NCBI RefSeq assembly: GCF_007671655.1
Contig: NZ_VCGX01000001.1
Span: forward strand, 124,001-188,000
Direction of reading: 5' to 3'
Source: Marinobacter piscis
GTDB taxonomy: Bacteria; Pseudomonadota; Gammaproteobacteria; Pseudomonadales; Oleiphilaceae
DNA length: 64,000 nucleotides
Position numbers and translations under genes: made by a program. Each line of letters begins with the position of its first letter. The stretch's first letter is position 1. The notes under the pieces are model-generated. The model did not search any database. It was not told the origin of the DNA and worked only from the letters and a program-made list of their open reading frames with translations. Shown here one piece after another: positions 34,918-43,571 of the stretch.

Positions 34918-35982
34918 TTATTCTCGGCTGCTATTATCAAGGGAAAAAACGTACTTCGCGAACTGTTCCATGAGCACGCGCCGCTTTGATACAGCCTGCA
35001 CCAGAATCGGTGATTGCTTAACCGTTGCCTTATCCAACTGGGACAGCGCGAGCTTAACGAGGTGCTCTGAAGCTCCTGCTTCCTCTAAAGCAAACGCTTT
35101 AAAGGCACGGCGCATTCCAGAAGCAGTAGCAACTCTCCCGGTTTCCGGGTCAAGAAATCCTGGCCCGCCGTTTTCCAGATCCACTTCATGCACCCTCTTT
35201 ATGGCATTGTTTAGAGCGTGTTCCCCCAGGAATTCCCGCCCCCTGAGCCCGGGGAATACAGCGTCAGTCTCACTCCGTGGCAAGGATTCCAGAATCTCGA
35301 TCACTCTCTCGGGGATAGGTACCATGTGGTCCCACCCATTACGCTGGTACCTGATTTTCGACGCTGGAATTGTCCATAACCTTTTCCTGATATCAAAATC
35401 TCTCCAGAGCGCAGTACGGACTTCGTCTGCTCGTGCAGCCGTGAGCACCATAACCTCCAACGCTCGTACTTGGGTTGAATCCAAACTCCGCGACACACGG
35501 AAAAACCGGGGAAGGTCTCGATAATTAATCGCAGGCGGGTACGTTGGCTGGAAGATCGCTGAGGGCTGCGGCAGAAAGAACTCCAAATTGTTTGACCAGC
35601 CAGCCGGATTAGAAACCTCTTGGCAAATGCCAAGCGCCTGCGCCATTTCGAAAATCCTTGAAATGGTAACCCGTACCCGCTCAGCAACCGCTGTTTTCTC
35701 CTCCCAGATGGGTTTCAGCACCTGCAAAACATCACCCGTCTTGAGTTTAGTCATCGGAATATCAGCGAGTGAAGGCAAACAGTACTTTTCCAGAATCATC
35801 TGCAATCTCAGCGCCTGCTTCTCAGCGTGGCGTCCGGCAAACGCGCTGCATTTCATCTCATAGTATTGTTGAGCGACAGTTGCAAAAACCGGTGTCTCGA
35901 CCAGGATTGGACCGGGAATGCTGTTCAGAATAGGTTTAACATCAATGTCTTGATTACGATTGATTTTCATAGCTTTCTCCAA
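34918..35982 (-). CDS. Degenerate tyrosine recombinase paralogue (no nucleophile)
   Basis: The 354-residue product aligns from residue 33 to the end with the full integrase beside it (FATVAQQYYEMKCSAFAG with FADVAQQYFEKKCLEFSG). It lacks the N-terminal arm-binding (DUF4102) domain. Catalytic residues are partly lost: R184 (AARADEVR), H219 and R291 remain, but the HGMR histidine is S288, the LSH histidine is Q315, and the tyrosine position is P325 in KQSPILV. The frame is intact with no stop. So it should bind DNA or the active integrase but not cut. It may regulate integration, or simply be decaying. Confidence 0.85.
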   Translation of the reverse strand: MEKAMKINRNQDIDVKPILNSIPGPILVETPVFATVAQQYYEMKCSAFAGRHAEKQALRLQMILEKYCLPSLADIPMTKLKTGDVLQVLKPIWEEKTAVAERVRVTISRIFEMAQALGICQEVSNPAGWSNNLEFFLPQPSAIFQPTYPPAINYRDLPRFFRVSRSLDSTQVRALEVMVLTAARADEVRTALWRDFDIRKRLWTIPASKIRYQRNGWDHMVPIPERVIEILESLPRSETDAVFPGLRGREFLGEHALNNAIKRVHEVDLENGGPGFLDPETGRVATASGMRRAFKAFALEEAGASEHLVKLALSQLDKATVKQSPILVQAVSKRRVLMEQFAKYVFSLDNSSRE

Positions 35983-36079
35983 GAAAAATAAGCTTGCAAG
36001 AAATATATTAATGAAATCAGAGAAGTAGTTGGCGCGCCTAATTAACCGATTATTGAAATTAGGCGCACCTGCTTCTGGC

Positions 36080-37444
36080 TTATTTCTTGCTCACCTTCTC
36101 GGAGCGGGAAAGAGAGGACAGGTATTTTTCGAACGCCTTCATGAGCTTTCGGCGTTTTGGAATCAGCTGCCCTCGCTTGTATGCCGCGCGAGTGGATGAG
36201 GTGTCGATATGAGACAGCGCAAGCTCGGAAACATAATCCTCCACGTTACCGATTTCCGTCGCCCAATCCTTGAAGGCGGCCCGCATCCCATGAGCTGTCG
36301 CAATTTTCCCGGTTTCCGGATCGAGAAAGCCGTCTCCGCCAGCCTTAATGTCAGCCTGGTGTATCTCTTTCACCGTCAGGTTAAGAGCGTTTTCGCTCAT
36401 CGTTTCTTTTCCCCGGTATCCAGGGAAAATGTATGCTCCGTTGTCCCGGGGCATCATTTTTAGAATCTCAATAGCCCGGTCAGTCAGAGGAATCTTGTGG
36501 TCCTTTTTCTTGTCACGACGGCCCTTGAGCTTCCATCCCGGAACCGTCCAAACTCGCCCCTTAAAGTCTATCTCTGACCACTCTGCAAATCGCACCTCTC
36601 CCGGGCGGGCTACAGTGAGAATTTGAAACTCCAGAGCACGAGCTGGAATAGCATCGCGCTCCTGGAGCCGCATCCAAAATCGAGGAAGGCCTTCGTACCC
36701 GACTGTTGGTTGGTGCTCCTCATCATGAATAGCAGCTGGGGATGCGAGGAAGTTTTCCAGATTGCCGCGCCAGTGGGCCGGATTCAGCCCGTTTCGGAGT
36801 ATCCCGTCATGCCGAACCATTTCACATACATTATAAATTGTGATTCGCACCCTCACTGCCGTGGATGTTTTCTCTATCCAGATCGGGTTTAACGCTTGGA
36901 CGACATGCCGGGGCTCAAGGTCCGACATCAAGATATTGCCTAGCTCCGGGAGGCAGTAGTCCTCAAGGTGCTGCTCCAGCCTCCGTCTCTGTTTCTCTGG
37001 ATTCTTCCCTGAAAACTCAAGGCACTTTTTCTCGAAGTATTGTTGTGCGACATCCGCAAAGGTTCTCTGCTTTGCCTGCTCTGCCAGCAGCTTTGATTTT
37101 GCCGCTTTTTTTGCCGCTATTGGATCGTGGCCCTCGAAACGGATGCGATCCTTGAGGGCGCCGGCTTTTTCTCTCGCTTGAGCGAGGGAAACCTCAGGGT
37201 AAGGCCCCAACCCCAGATCGATACGCCTTGAGCCAACGACCGTTCTTAATATCCAAGAGCGCGCACCCACCGTACTCGATGGAGCTGGTGGCCGGCAATA
37301 TAAGTTCAGCCCCGAAACACCACCCACCGCATGCAGCGCCGGACATGGGTCACCAATCTTTCTACCCTTCCCCGATTTTTTGACTGTCCCGTGGGTCAGT
37401 CGCTTGACCTGAATAGCCGTCAGCTCTGGTACAACTTTAGGCAT
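36080..37444 (-). CDS. int: P4-type integrase (tyrosine recombinase with DUF4102 domain)
   Basis: This 454-residue enzyme has the DUF4102 arm-binding domain (about 5-115, with GARSWILRTVVGSRRIDLGL), a core-binding domain (about 128-230) and a complete catalytic domain: R280 in TVARPGEVR, H316 in DHKIPL, H385-G-M-R388, H412 in ALSHIDTSS and nucleophile Y422 in AAYKRGQ. It lies 172 bases inside attR and reads away from it. It is the best candidate for the enzyme that placed the island at tRNA-Phe. Candidate arm sites lie just upstream at 37467-37489. Confidence 0.95.
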   Translation of the reverse strand: MPKVVPELTAIQVKRLTHGTVKKSGKGRKIGDPCPALHAVGGVSGLNLYCRPPAPSSTVGARSWILRTVVGSRRIDLGLGPYPEVSLAQAREKAGALKDRIRFEGHDPIAAKKAAKSKLLAEQAKQRTFADVAQQYFEKKCLEFSGKNPEKQRRRLEQHLEDYCLPELGNILMSDLEPRHVVQALNPIWIEKTSTAVRVRITIYNVCEMVRHDGILRNGLNPAHWRGNLENFLASPAAIHDEEHQPTVGYEGLPRFWMRLQERDAIPARALEFQILTVARPGEVRFAEWSEIDFKGRVWTVPGWKLKGRRDKKKDHKIPLTDRAIEILKMMPRDNGAYIFPGYRGKETMSENALNLTVKEIHQADIKAGGDGFLDPETGKIATAHGMRAAFKDWATEIGNVEDYVSELALSHIDTSSTRAAYKRGQLIPKRRKLMKAFEKYLSSLSRSEKVSKK

Positions 37445-37466
37445 TTTCTAACCTCCCGAAGCTCAG

Positions 37467-37489
37467 TGCCCCATCATCTGTCCCATCAT
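37467..37489. repeat. Arm-type direct repeats near attR
   Basis: TGCCCCATCAT (37467-37477) and TGTCCCATCAT (37479-37489) are spaced 12 bases apart. TGTCCCATCAT is also found at 13689-13699, 42 bases inside the left end. Repeats of this kind near both ends fit arm sites bound by the DUF4102 domain of the integrase. Confidence 0.55.
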
Positions 37490-37616
37490 TAACCGTGCAA
37501 TTGAGCGCGGTTTGATAGGACAAAACGATACTGAAATTTGAGCGATCAGGAAGATTTAATAATACAGATCAAACAGTTAGAGACGGTATGCAATGAAATG
37601 AGACATGAAAATGGTG

Positions 37617-37632
37617 CCGCCTCCGGGCACCA
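37617..37632 (+). repeat. attR core (copy of the tRNA-Phe 3-prime end)
   Basis: CCGCCTCCGGGCACCA is identical to tRNA-Phe positions 61-76 at 13632-13647. No tRNA body precedes it, so this is the displaced chromosomal 3-prime end and marks the right boundary. Confidence 0.9.
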
Positions 37633-37649
37633 TTAAGATTCAATAACTT

Positions 37650-37677
37650 AGCCCGCTCTGTGCGGGCTTTGTTGTTT
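37650..37677 (+). terminator. Displaced terminator of tRNA-Phe
   Basis: AGCCCGC and GCGGGCT (37650-37656 with 37662-37668) form a 7-bp hairpin followed by TTGTTGTTT. It sits 17 bases after attR, just where a terminator for tRNA-Phe would be before the island came in. No gene lies upstream on the plus strand that would need it. Confidence 0.75.
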
Positions 37678-37890
37678 CTGGAAACCAGAAATGCAAGCAA
37701 TGTGTAAGCAGGTTTGGTAAATACGGGTTAATCTGACTGATTACAACCTCTACCGTCTAAAATACAAGCAAGCTTTTGCTGCTGGCTCTGAAAAAACGTT
37801 TAACCGACAATAAATAAACGAACGATACACGAGGAAGAACTCCTGCAAGAAAACACCAGCCTCTCTGTGAGACTGGCACTTTCATTAGCA
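37678..37890. terminator. Region past attR with the terminator of the PEP-CTERM gene
   Basis: No gene is seen here. On the minus strand CCAGTCTC/GAGGCTGG (within 37857-37882) makes an 8-bp stem with one G-T pair, followed by TGTTTTCTT. It lies just after the stop of the leftward PEP-CTERM gene and is its probable terminator. Confidence 0.55.
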
Positions 37891-38436
37891 TTACTTATGA
37901 GCCCTTCTCCTACTTATACCAAGGCCCAACAGTCCTAAGCTGATCAAAGCCAGCGTACCTGGCTCCGGCACTTCAGTTGTCGGCTGCCCATTGTAATAAA
38001 TCGAGGCATGGGACAAGTCTTTTCCTGACTCCCATGAACCGGAGAGCGGGTCACTAACGGATTGATCAAGGAGAAATGCCCCGAATCCATTCCCTGCCTT
38101 AAGCGTGATCACGACATTATTCAGTCCTGCCAGTGTATCGATTGCCCAGTTTCCAGATTCGCTACCGTTACTCGGTGCGGTGGTGAAGTTAATGACACCA
38201 TCACCATCTGGACCGTCGTTCTTGTCCGCAAGCACCCATCCGGTCATTCCAAAAAGTGAAAAACTTGCATCAATTTCATTGCTATCGTTGCCACTGAAAC
38301 ATGCGCTATTCGCAGCATCAGACAACGTATAGGTAGTCGCGGAGGTGCACGACATCGGTCCGCCCTGTGCTGAATTAGCGGCCAGCAAAAGTAATGCAAA
38401 AGTGTTTAGTACTAATAGTCGAACTGTAGCTTTCAT
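37891..38436 (-). CDS. PEP-CTERM sorting domain protein
   Basis: The 181-residue exported protein has a signal peptide (about 1-25) and ends with a PEP-CTERM anchor: VPEPGTLALISLGLLGLGIS followed by RRRAHK. Such tails are cut and anchored by an exosortase, usually in species that make exopolysaccharide. The mature part has two cysteines and is rich in S, N, D and G, as is common for surface adhesins or matrix proteins. No exosortase or polysaccharide genes are in the window. It lies just outside the island. The start has GGGAAGC upstream. Confidence 0.88.
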   Translation of the reverse strand: MKATVRLLVLNTFALLLLAANSAQGGPMSCTSATTYTLSDAANSACFSGNDSNEIDASFSLFGMTGWVLADKNDGPDGDGVINFTTAPSNGSESGNWAIDTLAGLNNVVITLKAGNGFGAFLLDQSVSDPLSGSWESGKDLSHASIYYNGQPTTEVPEPGTLALISLGLLGLGISRRRAHK

Positions 38437-38621
38437 CGCTGCTTCCCTTTTATGAATCGAATAACAACTTACGCTTTACGATTCACGCAAAATCTGGCCC
38501 ACAGCATGCAATATCTTACAAATACAACGACTTAAGAAAGTAGCTTTTCAAACAAAAAGTAGAAGTGTAAATTTTTCAGACACACCTGGTCCGAGACGCA
38601 AAGCTCCTGACCTAACCTAAA

Positions 38622-39872
38622 TTACACCGCCCCCAGCTCAGCCTCCGGCAACAGCCCCGCCAGCCCCATAAAGTGGAAGAGTATGGTCAGCACCCCGAAA
38701 ACCAGCACCAGAGCTATGGCAGCTTTGCCACCCGGCGCCATAAATCCGGTTTTCCCGCCTTCCAGCATTCTTGATTTTCTTGCCAGCAGTGCCGGAATAA
38801 TGCACGCCCAGACCGCAGCCGCAGCACCGGCGTAGCCGATGGCCAGTACAAAGCCAAACGGTGAGAGCAGCGAGAGCAATAACGGTGGAAGAAATGTGAT
38901 GGCCCAGGTTTTGGTTCGTCCCTTACGGTCGTTCTTGAAGCCCAGCAGGTCTGCCATAAAATCGAATGTGCCCAGGCCAACGCCTACAAACGATGACAGG
39001 ATGGCTGCAGAAGAGAAGGCGCTGATAATGGTGGCTACCCGCTCTGAATCGATGGCAAACCCCAGAGCTGCCAGGAGCACATCCACGTCACCGCCCTGAG
39101 CTACGACCGGCCCAAAGTCGGCACGGGGCAGGTTGCCGAAGATGCTGACCAGCCAGGCAAGATAAAACAGCAGCGCCACCAGGGTGCCGCCTAGAATGGC
39201 CTTTTGTGCCTTTCGCTCTTCGCCATAATAAGCGCGTAGGGAGGCTACGGAGTGGTGATAACCAAAGGACGTCAATGCCACTGGCAGCATGGCCATTGCA
39301 TAGGGTGCGTACCGGCCGCCTGGGTCAGTAGTGTTAAACAGAATGCCCAGGTCAATTCTGGAGGCCAGCCCGGATACGCCCAGAACAAAGCTCAATAGCA
39401 TAAAGGTGACAAGCACTACTGAAAGCCGGTCCACGGCCCGGGTCGAATGCCAGACCACCAGCGAAAACAGCAGCACGAACACCACCGAGGCCAGCTTACT
39501 GTCCACCCCCGTCATGCTCTGGATGATCAAACCGGATGACGTGATATAGGCGTAAAGCAGAATGCCGCCCACAAAATACACTGTCAGGTTGCTGAAAACA
39601 TTAATTCGGGGGCCCAGCATGGACTTGGTAACGGTATTAAATGAAGCCCTGAGGTCGTAGTGCTTGAAGGCTTCCAGGAGCATCCAGCCAGACAGGGTCA
39701 TAACCACCATGGTAAGCATGAGCGCCAGAGCGGACCACAATGTCCAGGCGCCTGCCCCGGAGCTGGGCAGGCCAAGCATACCCGCGCCAATGCATACGCT
39801 GGCAATAATGCTGGCACCGCCAGTCAGCGAGGGGGCTGGGTGGGATGTTCGGGGGGAGTTCAGGGCAGCCAT
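38622..39872 (-). CDS. Aromatic amino acid permease (HAAAP family, Mtr/TyrP type)
   Basis: The 416-residue protein is an inner-membrane transporter with about 11 hydrophobic segments. The first carries the family signature GGASIIASVCIGAGMLGLP, typical of permeases for tryptophan or tyrosine driven by protons. The SFGYHHSVASLRAYYG block near residue 200 is also conserved in the family. The ATG at 39872 follows GGAGG; a TTG one codon earlier is less likely. Which aromatic amino acid is moved cannot be told from sequence. It stands alone between unrelated genes. Confidence 0.88.
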   Translation of the reverse strand: MAALNSPRTSHPAPSLTGGASIIASVCIGAGMLGLPSSGAGAWTLWSALALMLTMVVMTLSGWMLLEAFKHYDLRASFNTVTKSMLGPRINVFSNLTVYFVGGILLYAYITSSGLIIQSMTGVDSKLASVVFVLLFSLVVWHSTRAVDRLSVVLVTFMLLSFVLGVSGLASRIDLGILFNTTDPGGRYAPYAMAMLPVALTSFGYHHSVASLRAYYGEERKAQKAILGGTLVALLFYLAWLVSIFGNLPRADFGPVVAQGGDVDVLLAALGFAIDSERVATIISAFSSAAILSSFVGVGLGTFDFMADLLGFKNDRKGRTKTWAITFLPPLLLSLLSPFGFVLAIGYAGAAAAVWACIIPALLARKSRMLEGGKTGFMAPGGKAAIALVLVFGVLTILFHFMGLAGLLPEAELGAV

Positions 39873-39941
39873 CAAGCCTCCGCAGGTCAGAGAAAGCCGA
39901 AGACTTTAACACTTTCAGTGTCTGCTGGCCCAGAGAAGCTT

Positions 39942-39978
39942 ACAGGCACCATGCCAGCACATGCTGGTAGGTGCCTGT
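39942..39978. terminator. Long nested hairpin downstream of the universal stress gene
   Basis: ACAGGCACC (39942-39950) pairs perfectly with GGTGCCTGT (39970-39978), and CCAGC/GCTGG pair inside. It lies 14 bases after the stop of the leftward uspA-like gene. There is no clear T run on the minus strand after it, so it may be a weak terminator or an mRNA-stabilising stem. Confidence 0.55.
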
Positions 39979-39992
39979 CTGTGCGCTGGATA

Positions 39993-40421
39993 TTACTCAG
40001 TCACAACCGTAACCGGTGCATCTGCGTGTCTGACGACCTTTTCGCTGACGCTGCCCAAGGTCAGGCTGCGCACCAGAGAATGACCGCGACGCCCCAGAAC
40101 CAGGTGTGAGCCCGGGTGTTTTTCCAGGTAGTCCAGAACCTGTTTGGCGGGATCGCCCCGGAGAAGAACATCTTCAGCCAGTTCAGCCGTATCACCAACC
40201 GCCTCTTTTGCAGCATGGAATGCTTCTTCGCCGAATGCAGCCACTTCTTCGTCGATCTTTTCCGGCATTATGCCGCTGACCACCATCCGCTCAATCTCGG
40301 AGTTGGGAAACACCGTCAAAAGCGTGAGTTTCTGGCCGGTCGCTTTGGCTAGCTGAGCTGCAACCTTTGCCGCTTTTCCGGAATGACTGGAACCGTCACA
40401 GGCAACCACAAAACCTGACAT
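39993..40421 (-). CDS. Universal stress protein (UspA family)
   Basis: This 142-residue cytoplasmic protein is a single Usp domain. It starts GFVVACDGSSHSGKAAKVAA and has the ATP-binding-type motif LVLGRRGHSLVRSLTLGSVS followed by VVRHADAPVTVV. That motif fits the nucleotide-binding subgroup. The start has AGGGAGAG upstream. It is divergent from the SulP transporter, 130 bases away. A possible link to anion transport is only positional. Confidence 0.93.
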   Translation of the reverse strand: MSGFVVACDGSSHSGKAAKVAAQLAKATGQKLTLLTVFPNSEIERMVVSGIMPEKIDEEVAAFGEEAFHAAKEAVGDTAELAEDVLLRGDPAKQVLDYLEKHPGSHLVLGRRGHSLVRSLTLGSVSEKVVRHADAPVTVVTE

Positions 40422-40551
40422 ATTGCTCTCCCTATAAGTTCTATTGTTGACTTTCCCCTACCGTAACATAATAGACGATTGTTTTTATCTCTTGATTCAG
40501 CTTATTGATTTCCACACACTTACGGGCCAGCCTCCAGCGAACACCTGTTCT

Positions 40552-42288
40552 ATGCTTTACAAACTACTGCCCGGCCTGCTTTGGCTTCAGGGATACACAA
40601 CCCGTACTTTCAGACAGGATGTCGTCTCAGGTCTTGTAATCGGCGTTATGCTGATCCCGCAAAGCATGGGCTATGCGGTACTTGCTGGCCTGCCACCCGA
40701 GTTCGGGCTCTATGCCTCGATCTTCCCCCCGCTTCTGTATGCGTTGCTGGGGACATCCAACAAGATTTCTATCGGGCCTGTGGCCCTGGATGCTGTGCTT
40801 ATTCTCTCCGGCCTCAGTGTTCTTGCCGAGCCCGGCTCCGACCAATACCTTCAGCTGGCCGTCGAATTAACGTTGCTGGTGGGCCTGATCCAGTTTCTGT
40901 TTGGCGTTTTGCGGTTCGGCTTTATTGTTAACTTCCTTTCCTATCCGGTGGTTGTTGGTTATACGTCTGCCGCCGCCCTCATTATTATCGGGAGCCAGCT
41001 GCAAAGCCTGACGGGCGTACACGTGGACAGCTCTAATGTGCTGGAGCTGGCCTGGCAACTGCTGCTGAATATCAGTAACTGGCATGGGATTACTGTGGGC
41101 ATCTCCGTGGTAAGCCTGGCCTTCATATTCTTCTGCAAACGCCATATGCCCAAGCTACCAAACGCTCTGATTCTGCTGGTGAGTACCATGCTGCTGTCGG
41201 GGCTGTTTCATGCCGGGCAGGCCGGCGTGGAAGTGATCAATTCCGTACCCAGCGGTTTTCCGGCGCTGCACTTCCCGGAAATCGACTTTGCGAAACTCGG
41301 GCAGCTGCTTCCGGTTGCGTTTACCGTGGCACTGATGGGTTTTGTGGGCACCATGTCTATCTGCAAGTCGCAGGAATCCCCCAAAGACAAGCGCAGTGTA
41401 CAACCCAATCAGGAGTTGATTGCGCTGGGTCTGGCGAACGCCCTCGGGGCCATGTTCCGCAGCTTTCCGGTGTCTGCCAGCTTTTCCCGCAGCGCCGCGC
41501 TACGGGATGCAGGCGCACTCACCCAGGTCTCCGCCATTGTTTCCTCGGGGCTGATTGCCATTACCGTGCTCTTTCTGACACCTTTGTTTGCAGATTACCC
41601 CCTGCCCAAAGCGGTTCTGGCGGCCATTATTATCATGTCGGTTCTGGGGCTGTTCAAATACAAGGAAATGAAATCACTGTTCCGGCAGGATAAAAAAGAG
41701 TTCGCAATTCTGTTGGTTACGTTCGTGATCACCCTTCTTCTGGGTGTGCAACAGGGGTTACTGGTGGGCGTGGCCGTGTCTTTGGTGCTGGTTATTTACA
41801 ACAGCACGACACCACACATGACAGAACTGGGCAAGCTCGATGGCGAAGACCTTTACCGCAACATCCATCGCTTTGAAAGCATCAGCGTGCGCAAGGATGT
41901 GCTGATTTTCCGCTTTGATGCGCCCCTGTACTTCGCCAATAAAGACTATTTCAAGACCGGCCTTTATAAGCTCATAAAGCAACGGCCCGAGGGAGCACTC
42001 AAGGCCGTAATACTAGACGCACAATCTATCAGCAGCATTGATACCACCTCGCTGATCATGCTCGAAAGCGTTATTGAAAACCTGAGGGAACAGGGCATTC
42101 AACTGTACCTGGTCAGCCTCATTGGCCCTGTCCGGGACATTCTTACCCAGTCAGCGGCTCTGCGCGAGTATGTTCTGGATGAGCATATGTTCCCCCAGAT
42201 AACAGACGCCGTGCTTTATATTGACCAGGGCATCAGCACCAGAGCGTCTATTGCAAAGCAGACTAACGCTAACAAGCGGCGGCGCTGA
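40552..42288 (+). CDS. SulP family inorganic anion transporter with STAS domain
   Basis: The 578-residue product is an inner-membrane transporter of the SulP family, which moves sulfate, bicarbonate or related anions. It has the family entry motif DVVSGLVIGVMLIPQSMGYA, about 12 membrane segments, the central AFTVALMGFVGTMSICKSQE block, FPVSASFSRSA, and a C-terminal STAS domain (about 440-555, with LDAQSISSIDTTSLIMLE). The start is set at ATG 40552 because the longer reading adds 36 residues without family match. No carbonic anhydrase or sulfate gene is adjacent, so the substrate is open. Confidence 0.92.
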   Translation: MLYKLLPGLLWLQGYTTRTFRQDVVSGLVIGVMLIPQSMGYAVLAGLPPEFGLYASIFPPLLYALLGTSNKISIGPVALDAVLILSGLSVLAEPGSDQYLQLAVELTLLVGLIQFLFGVLRFGFIVNFLSYPVVVGYTSAAALIIIGSQLQSLTGVHVDSSNVLELAWQLLLNISNWHGITVGISVVSLAFIFFCKRHMPKLPNALILLVSTMLLSGLFHAGQAGVEVINSVPSGFPALHFPEIDFAKLGQLLPVAFTVALMGFVGTMSICKSQESPKDKRSVQPNQELIALGLANALGAMFRSFPVSASFSRSAALRDAGALTQVSAIVSSGLIAITVLFLTPLFADYPLPKAVLAAIIIMSVLGLFKYKEMKSLFRQDKKEFAILLVTFVITLLLGVQQGLLVGVAVSLVLVIYNSTTPHMTELGKLDGEDLYRNIHRFESISVRKDVLIFRFDAPLYFANKDYFKTGLYKLIKQRPEGALKAVILDAQSISSIDTTSLIMLESVIENLREQGIQLYLVSLIGPVRDILTQSAALREYVLDEHMFPQITDAVLYIDQGISTRASIAKQTNANKRRR

Positions 42289-42299
42289 GGACTGCGCGA

Positions 42300-43502
42300 T
42301 TAAGCCAGCTGTTGCCGTTCCACCGCTGCCGGCCCGCCTGCAGCCAATATAGCTGCACCGAAGACACACACCGCCATTACCAACACAATGGGCAACAGAC
42401 TGCCGCCTGCCAGGGCGGCAGAGAGCGCACTGACAGCACCGGCTACCGTAAACTGTGTCGCCCCAAGCATTGCCGCGGCTGTGCCTCCCAGCTTGGGGAA
42501 TGCCTCCAGCGCATTCGCCATATTGTTAGGTATGATTGCCCCCATAAAGCCCACAGCTGCAATTATGCAGGCCGCAATCACCCAGTAAGGCGCATCCGCC
42601 CAGGCGAAAAAAACCAGTGTGGCAATAGCAGTTGCCTGTAAAAGCACGCAAGTCCGGAGAATTCGTACCGATTGATATTTATTGAGTAAAGACCGGTTAA
42701 GCAGGTTCATACTTGCCATGGCGACAATGTTAGCCGCAAACAAACCGGAGAACATGCTGTTCGAGAGCCCGAACCACTCCTGATAGATAAACGACGCATG
42801 GGTAATAAACACCAGCATGGCACTGAAGCATAACGCCTGTAACCCTACAAACCGCATGGTTACGCGGTGGCGCAGCACCAGCCCGTAGTTGGTGACCAGC
42901 GTAGAGACCGGCGTGTACTCTTTCGGCCTGAGGGGCAGACGCCGGAACAACACAAAGTGCAGGATTGCCGCCAGCAACACGGCATAACCCGTCAGCATCA
43001 GAAAAATAGCGGGCCAGTCACTGAAATACAGCAGCATAGAACCAATAGAGGGTGCGGCAGCCGGCGCAATGAACATCACAAGACCAATCAACCCGAACAG
43101 CCGGGCTGCATTCTGGCCGCTGGTCTGGTCCCGGACAATGGCCGGCACTGAGACGGCACAAAAGGCCCCGCCAACCCCCTGAATTACCCGCCAGCCAAGC
43201 ATCTCGGGCAGGGTATGTGCCAGGGTAACCATGTAGGCGGCACCGGCAAACACAAGCAGGCCAAAAAACAGAATCTGCTGCCGCCCGTAGCGATCGGATA
43301 ACGGGCCTGCCAGCAACTGCGCCAACCCAAGCGCTCCTACGTAAGCACTAAGAGTCAGACCTACGCCGCCATGACCAACGCCCAGCTCATCGGCTATTGC
43401 CGGAAAAGCAGGCAGGTAGGCATCCAGCGCCAAAGGGCCTAAGGCAACAGTCATACCGAGAAGTACGGCCAGCTGAAAGTGTGATAAAGGTGCTGTATTC
43501 AT
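42300..43502 (-). CDS. Bcr/CflA family multidrug efflux MFS transporter
   Basis: The 400-residue protein has 12 predicted membrane segments and the Bcr/CflA start LGPLALDAYLPAFPAIADEL, plus the MFS loop LAGPLSDRYGRQQIL between segments 2 and 3 and RVIQGVGGAFCAVSVPAIVRD. Members export drugs such as bicyclomycin or sulfonamides, or cysteine; the substrate here is unknown. ATG 43502 is preferred over 43562, since the longer N-terminus is polar and not part of the family. It is convergent with the SulP gene with only 11 bases between stops. Confidence 0.92.
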   Translation of the reverse strand: MNTAPLSHFQLAVLLGMTVALGPLALDAYLPAFPAIADELGVGHGGVGLTLSAYVGALGLAQLLAGPLSDRYGRQQILFFGLLVFAGAAYMVTLAHTLPEMLGWRVIQGVGGAFCAVSVPAIVRDQTSGQNAARLFGLIGLVMFIAPAAAPSIGSMLLYFSDWPAIFLMLTGYAVLLAAILHFVLFRRLPLRPKEYTPVSTLVTNYGLVLRHRVTMRFVGLQALCFSAMLVFITHASFIYQEWFGLSNSMFSGLFAANIVAMASMNLLNRSLLNKYQSVRILRTCVLLQATAIATLVFFAWADAPYWVIAACIIAAVGFMGAIIPNNMANALEAFPKLGGTAAAMLGATQFTVAGAVSALSAALAGGSLLPIVLVMAVCVFGAAILAAGGPAAVERQQLA

Positions 43503-43571
43503 ACCTGAATAACCAGACAAAACGGAAAACCTCAGTTTGTTAGGGTGCTTATAAAGCGTCATCCTACAGCA

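Larger units (their letters stand above)
13648..37632. mobile_element. Integrative genomic island in tRNA-Phe (about 24 kb)
   Basis: The island is bounded by 16-bp direct repeats (13632-13647 and 37617-37632). A P4-type integrase lies 173 bases inside the right end and an alpA gene further in. The cargo is a recombinase module, an unrecognised HEAT-repeat/nuclease pair, a type I restriction-modification locus with passenger genes, and two lipoproteins. Several stretches are clearly more AT-rich than the flanking core genes (16983-20509, 31390-34500), while hsdM/hsdR are close to host composition, so it is a mosaic. No conjugation genes are present, so it would need help to move between cells. 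Confidence 0.88.

Noticed and set aside
34811-35524. 237-codon frame on the plus strand
   Set aside because: It is mostly antisense to the degenerate integrase, whose homology to the full integrase is clear along its length.
34918-35982. Possibility that the degenerate integrase is a normal active enzyme
   Set aside because: Direct alignment with the neighbour shows proline at the tyrosine position and no alternative tyrosine in the following loop.
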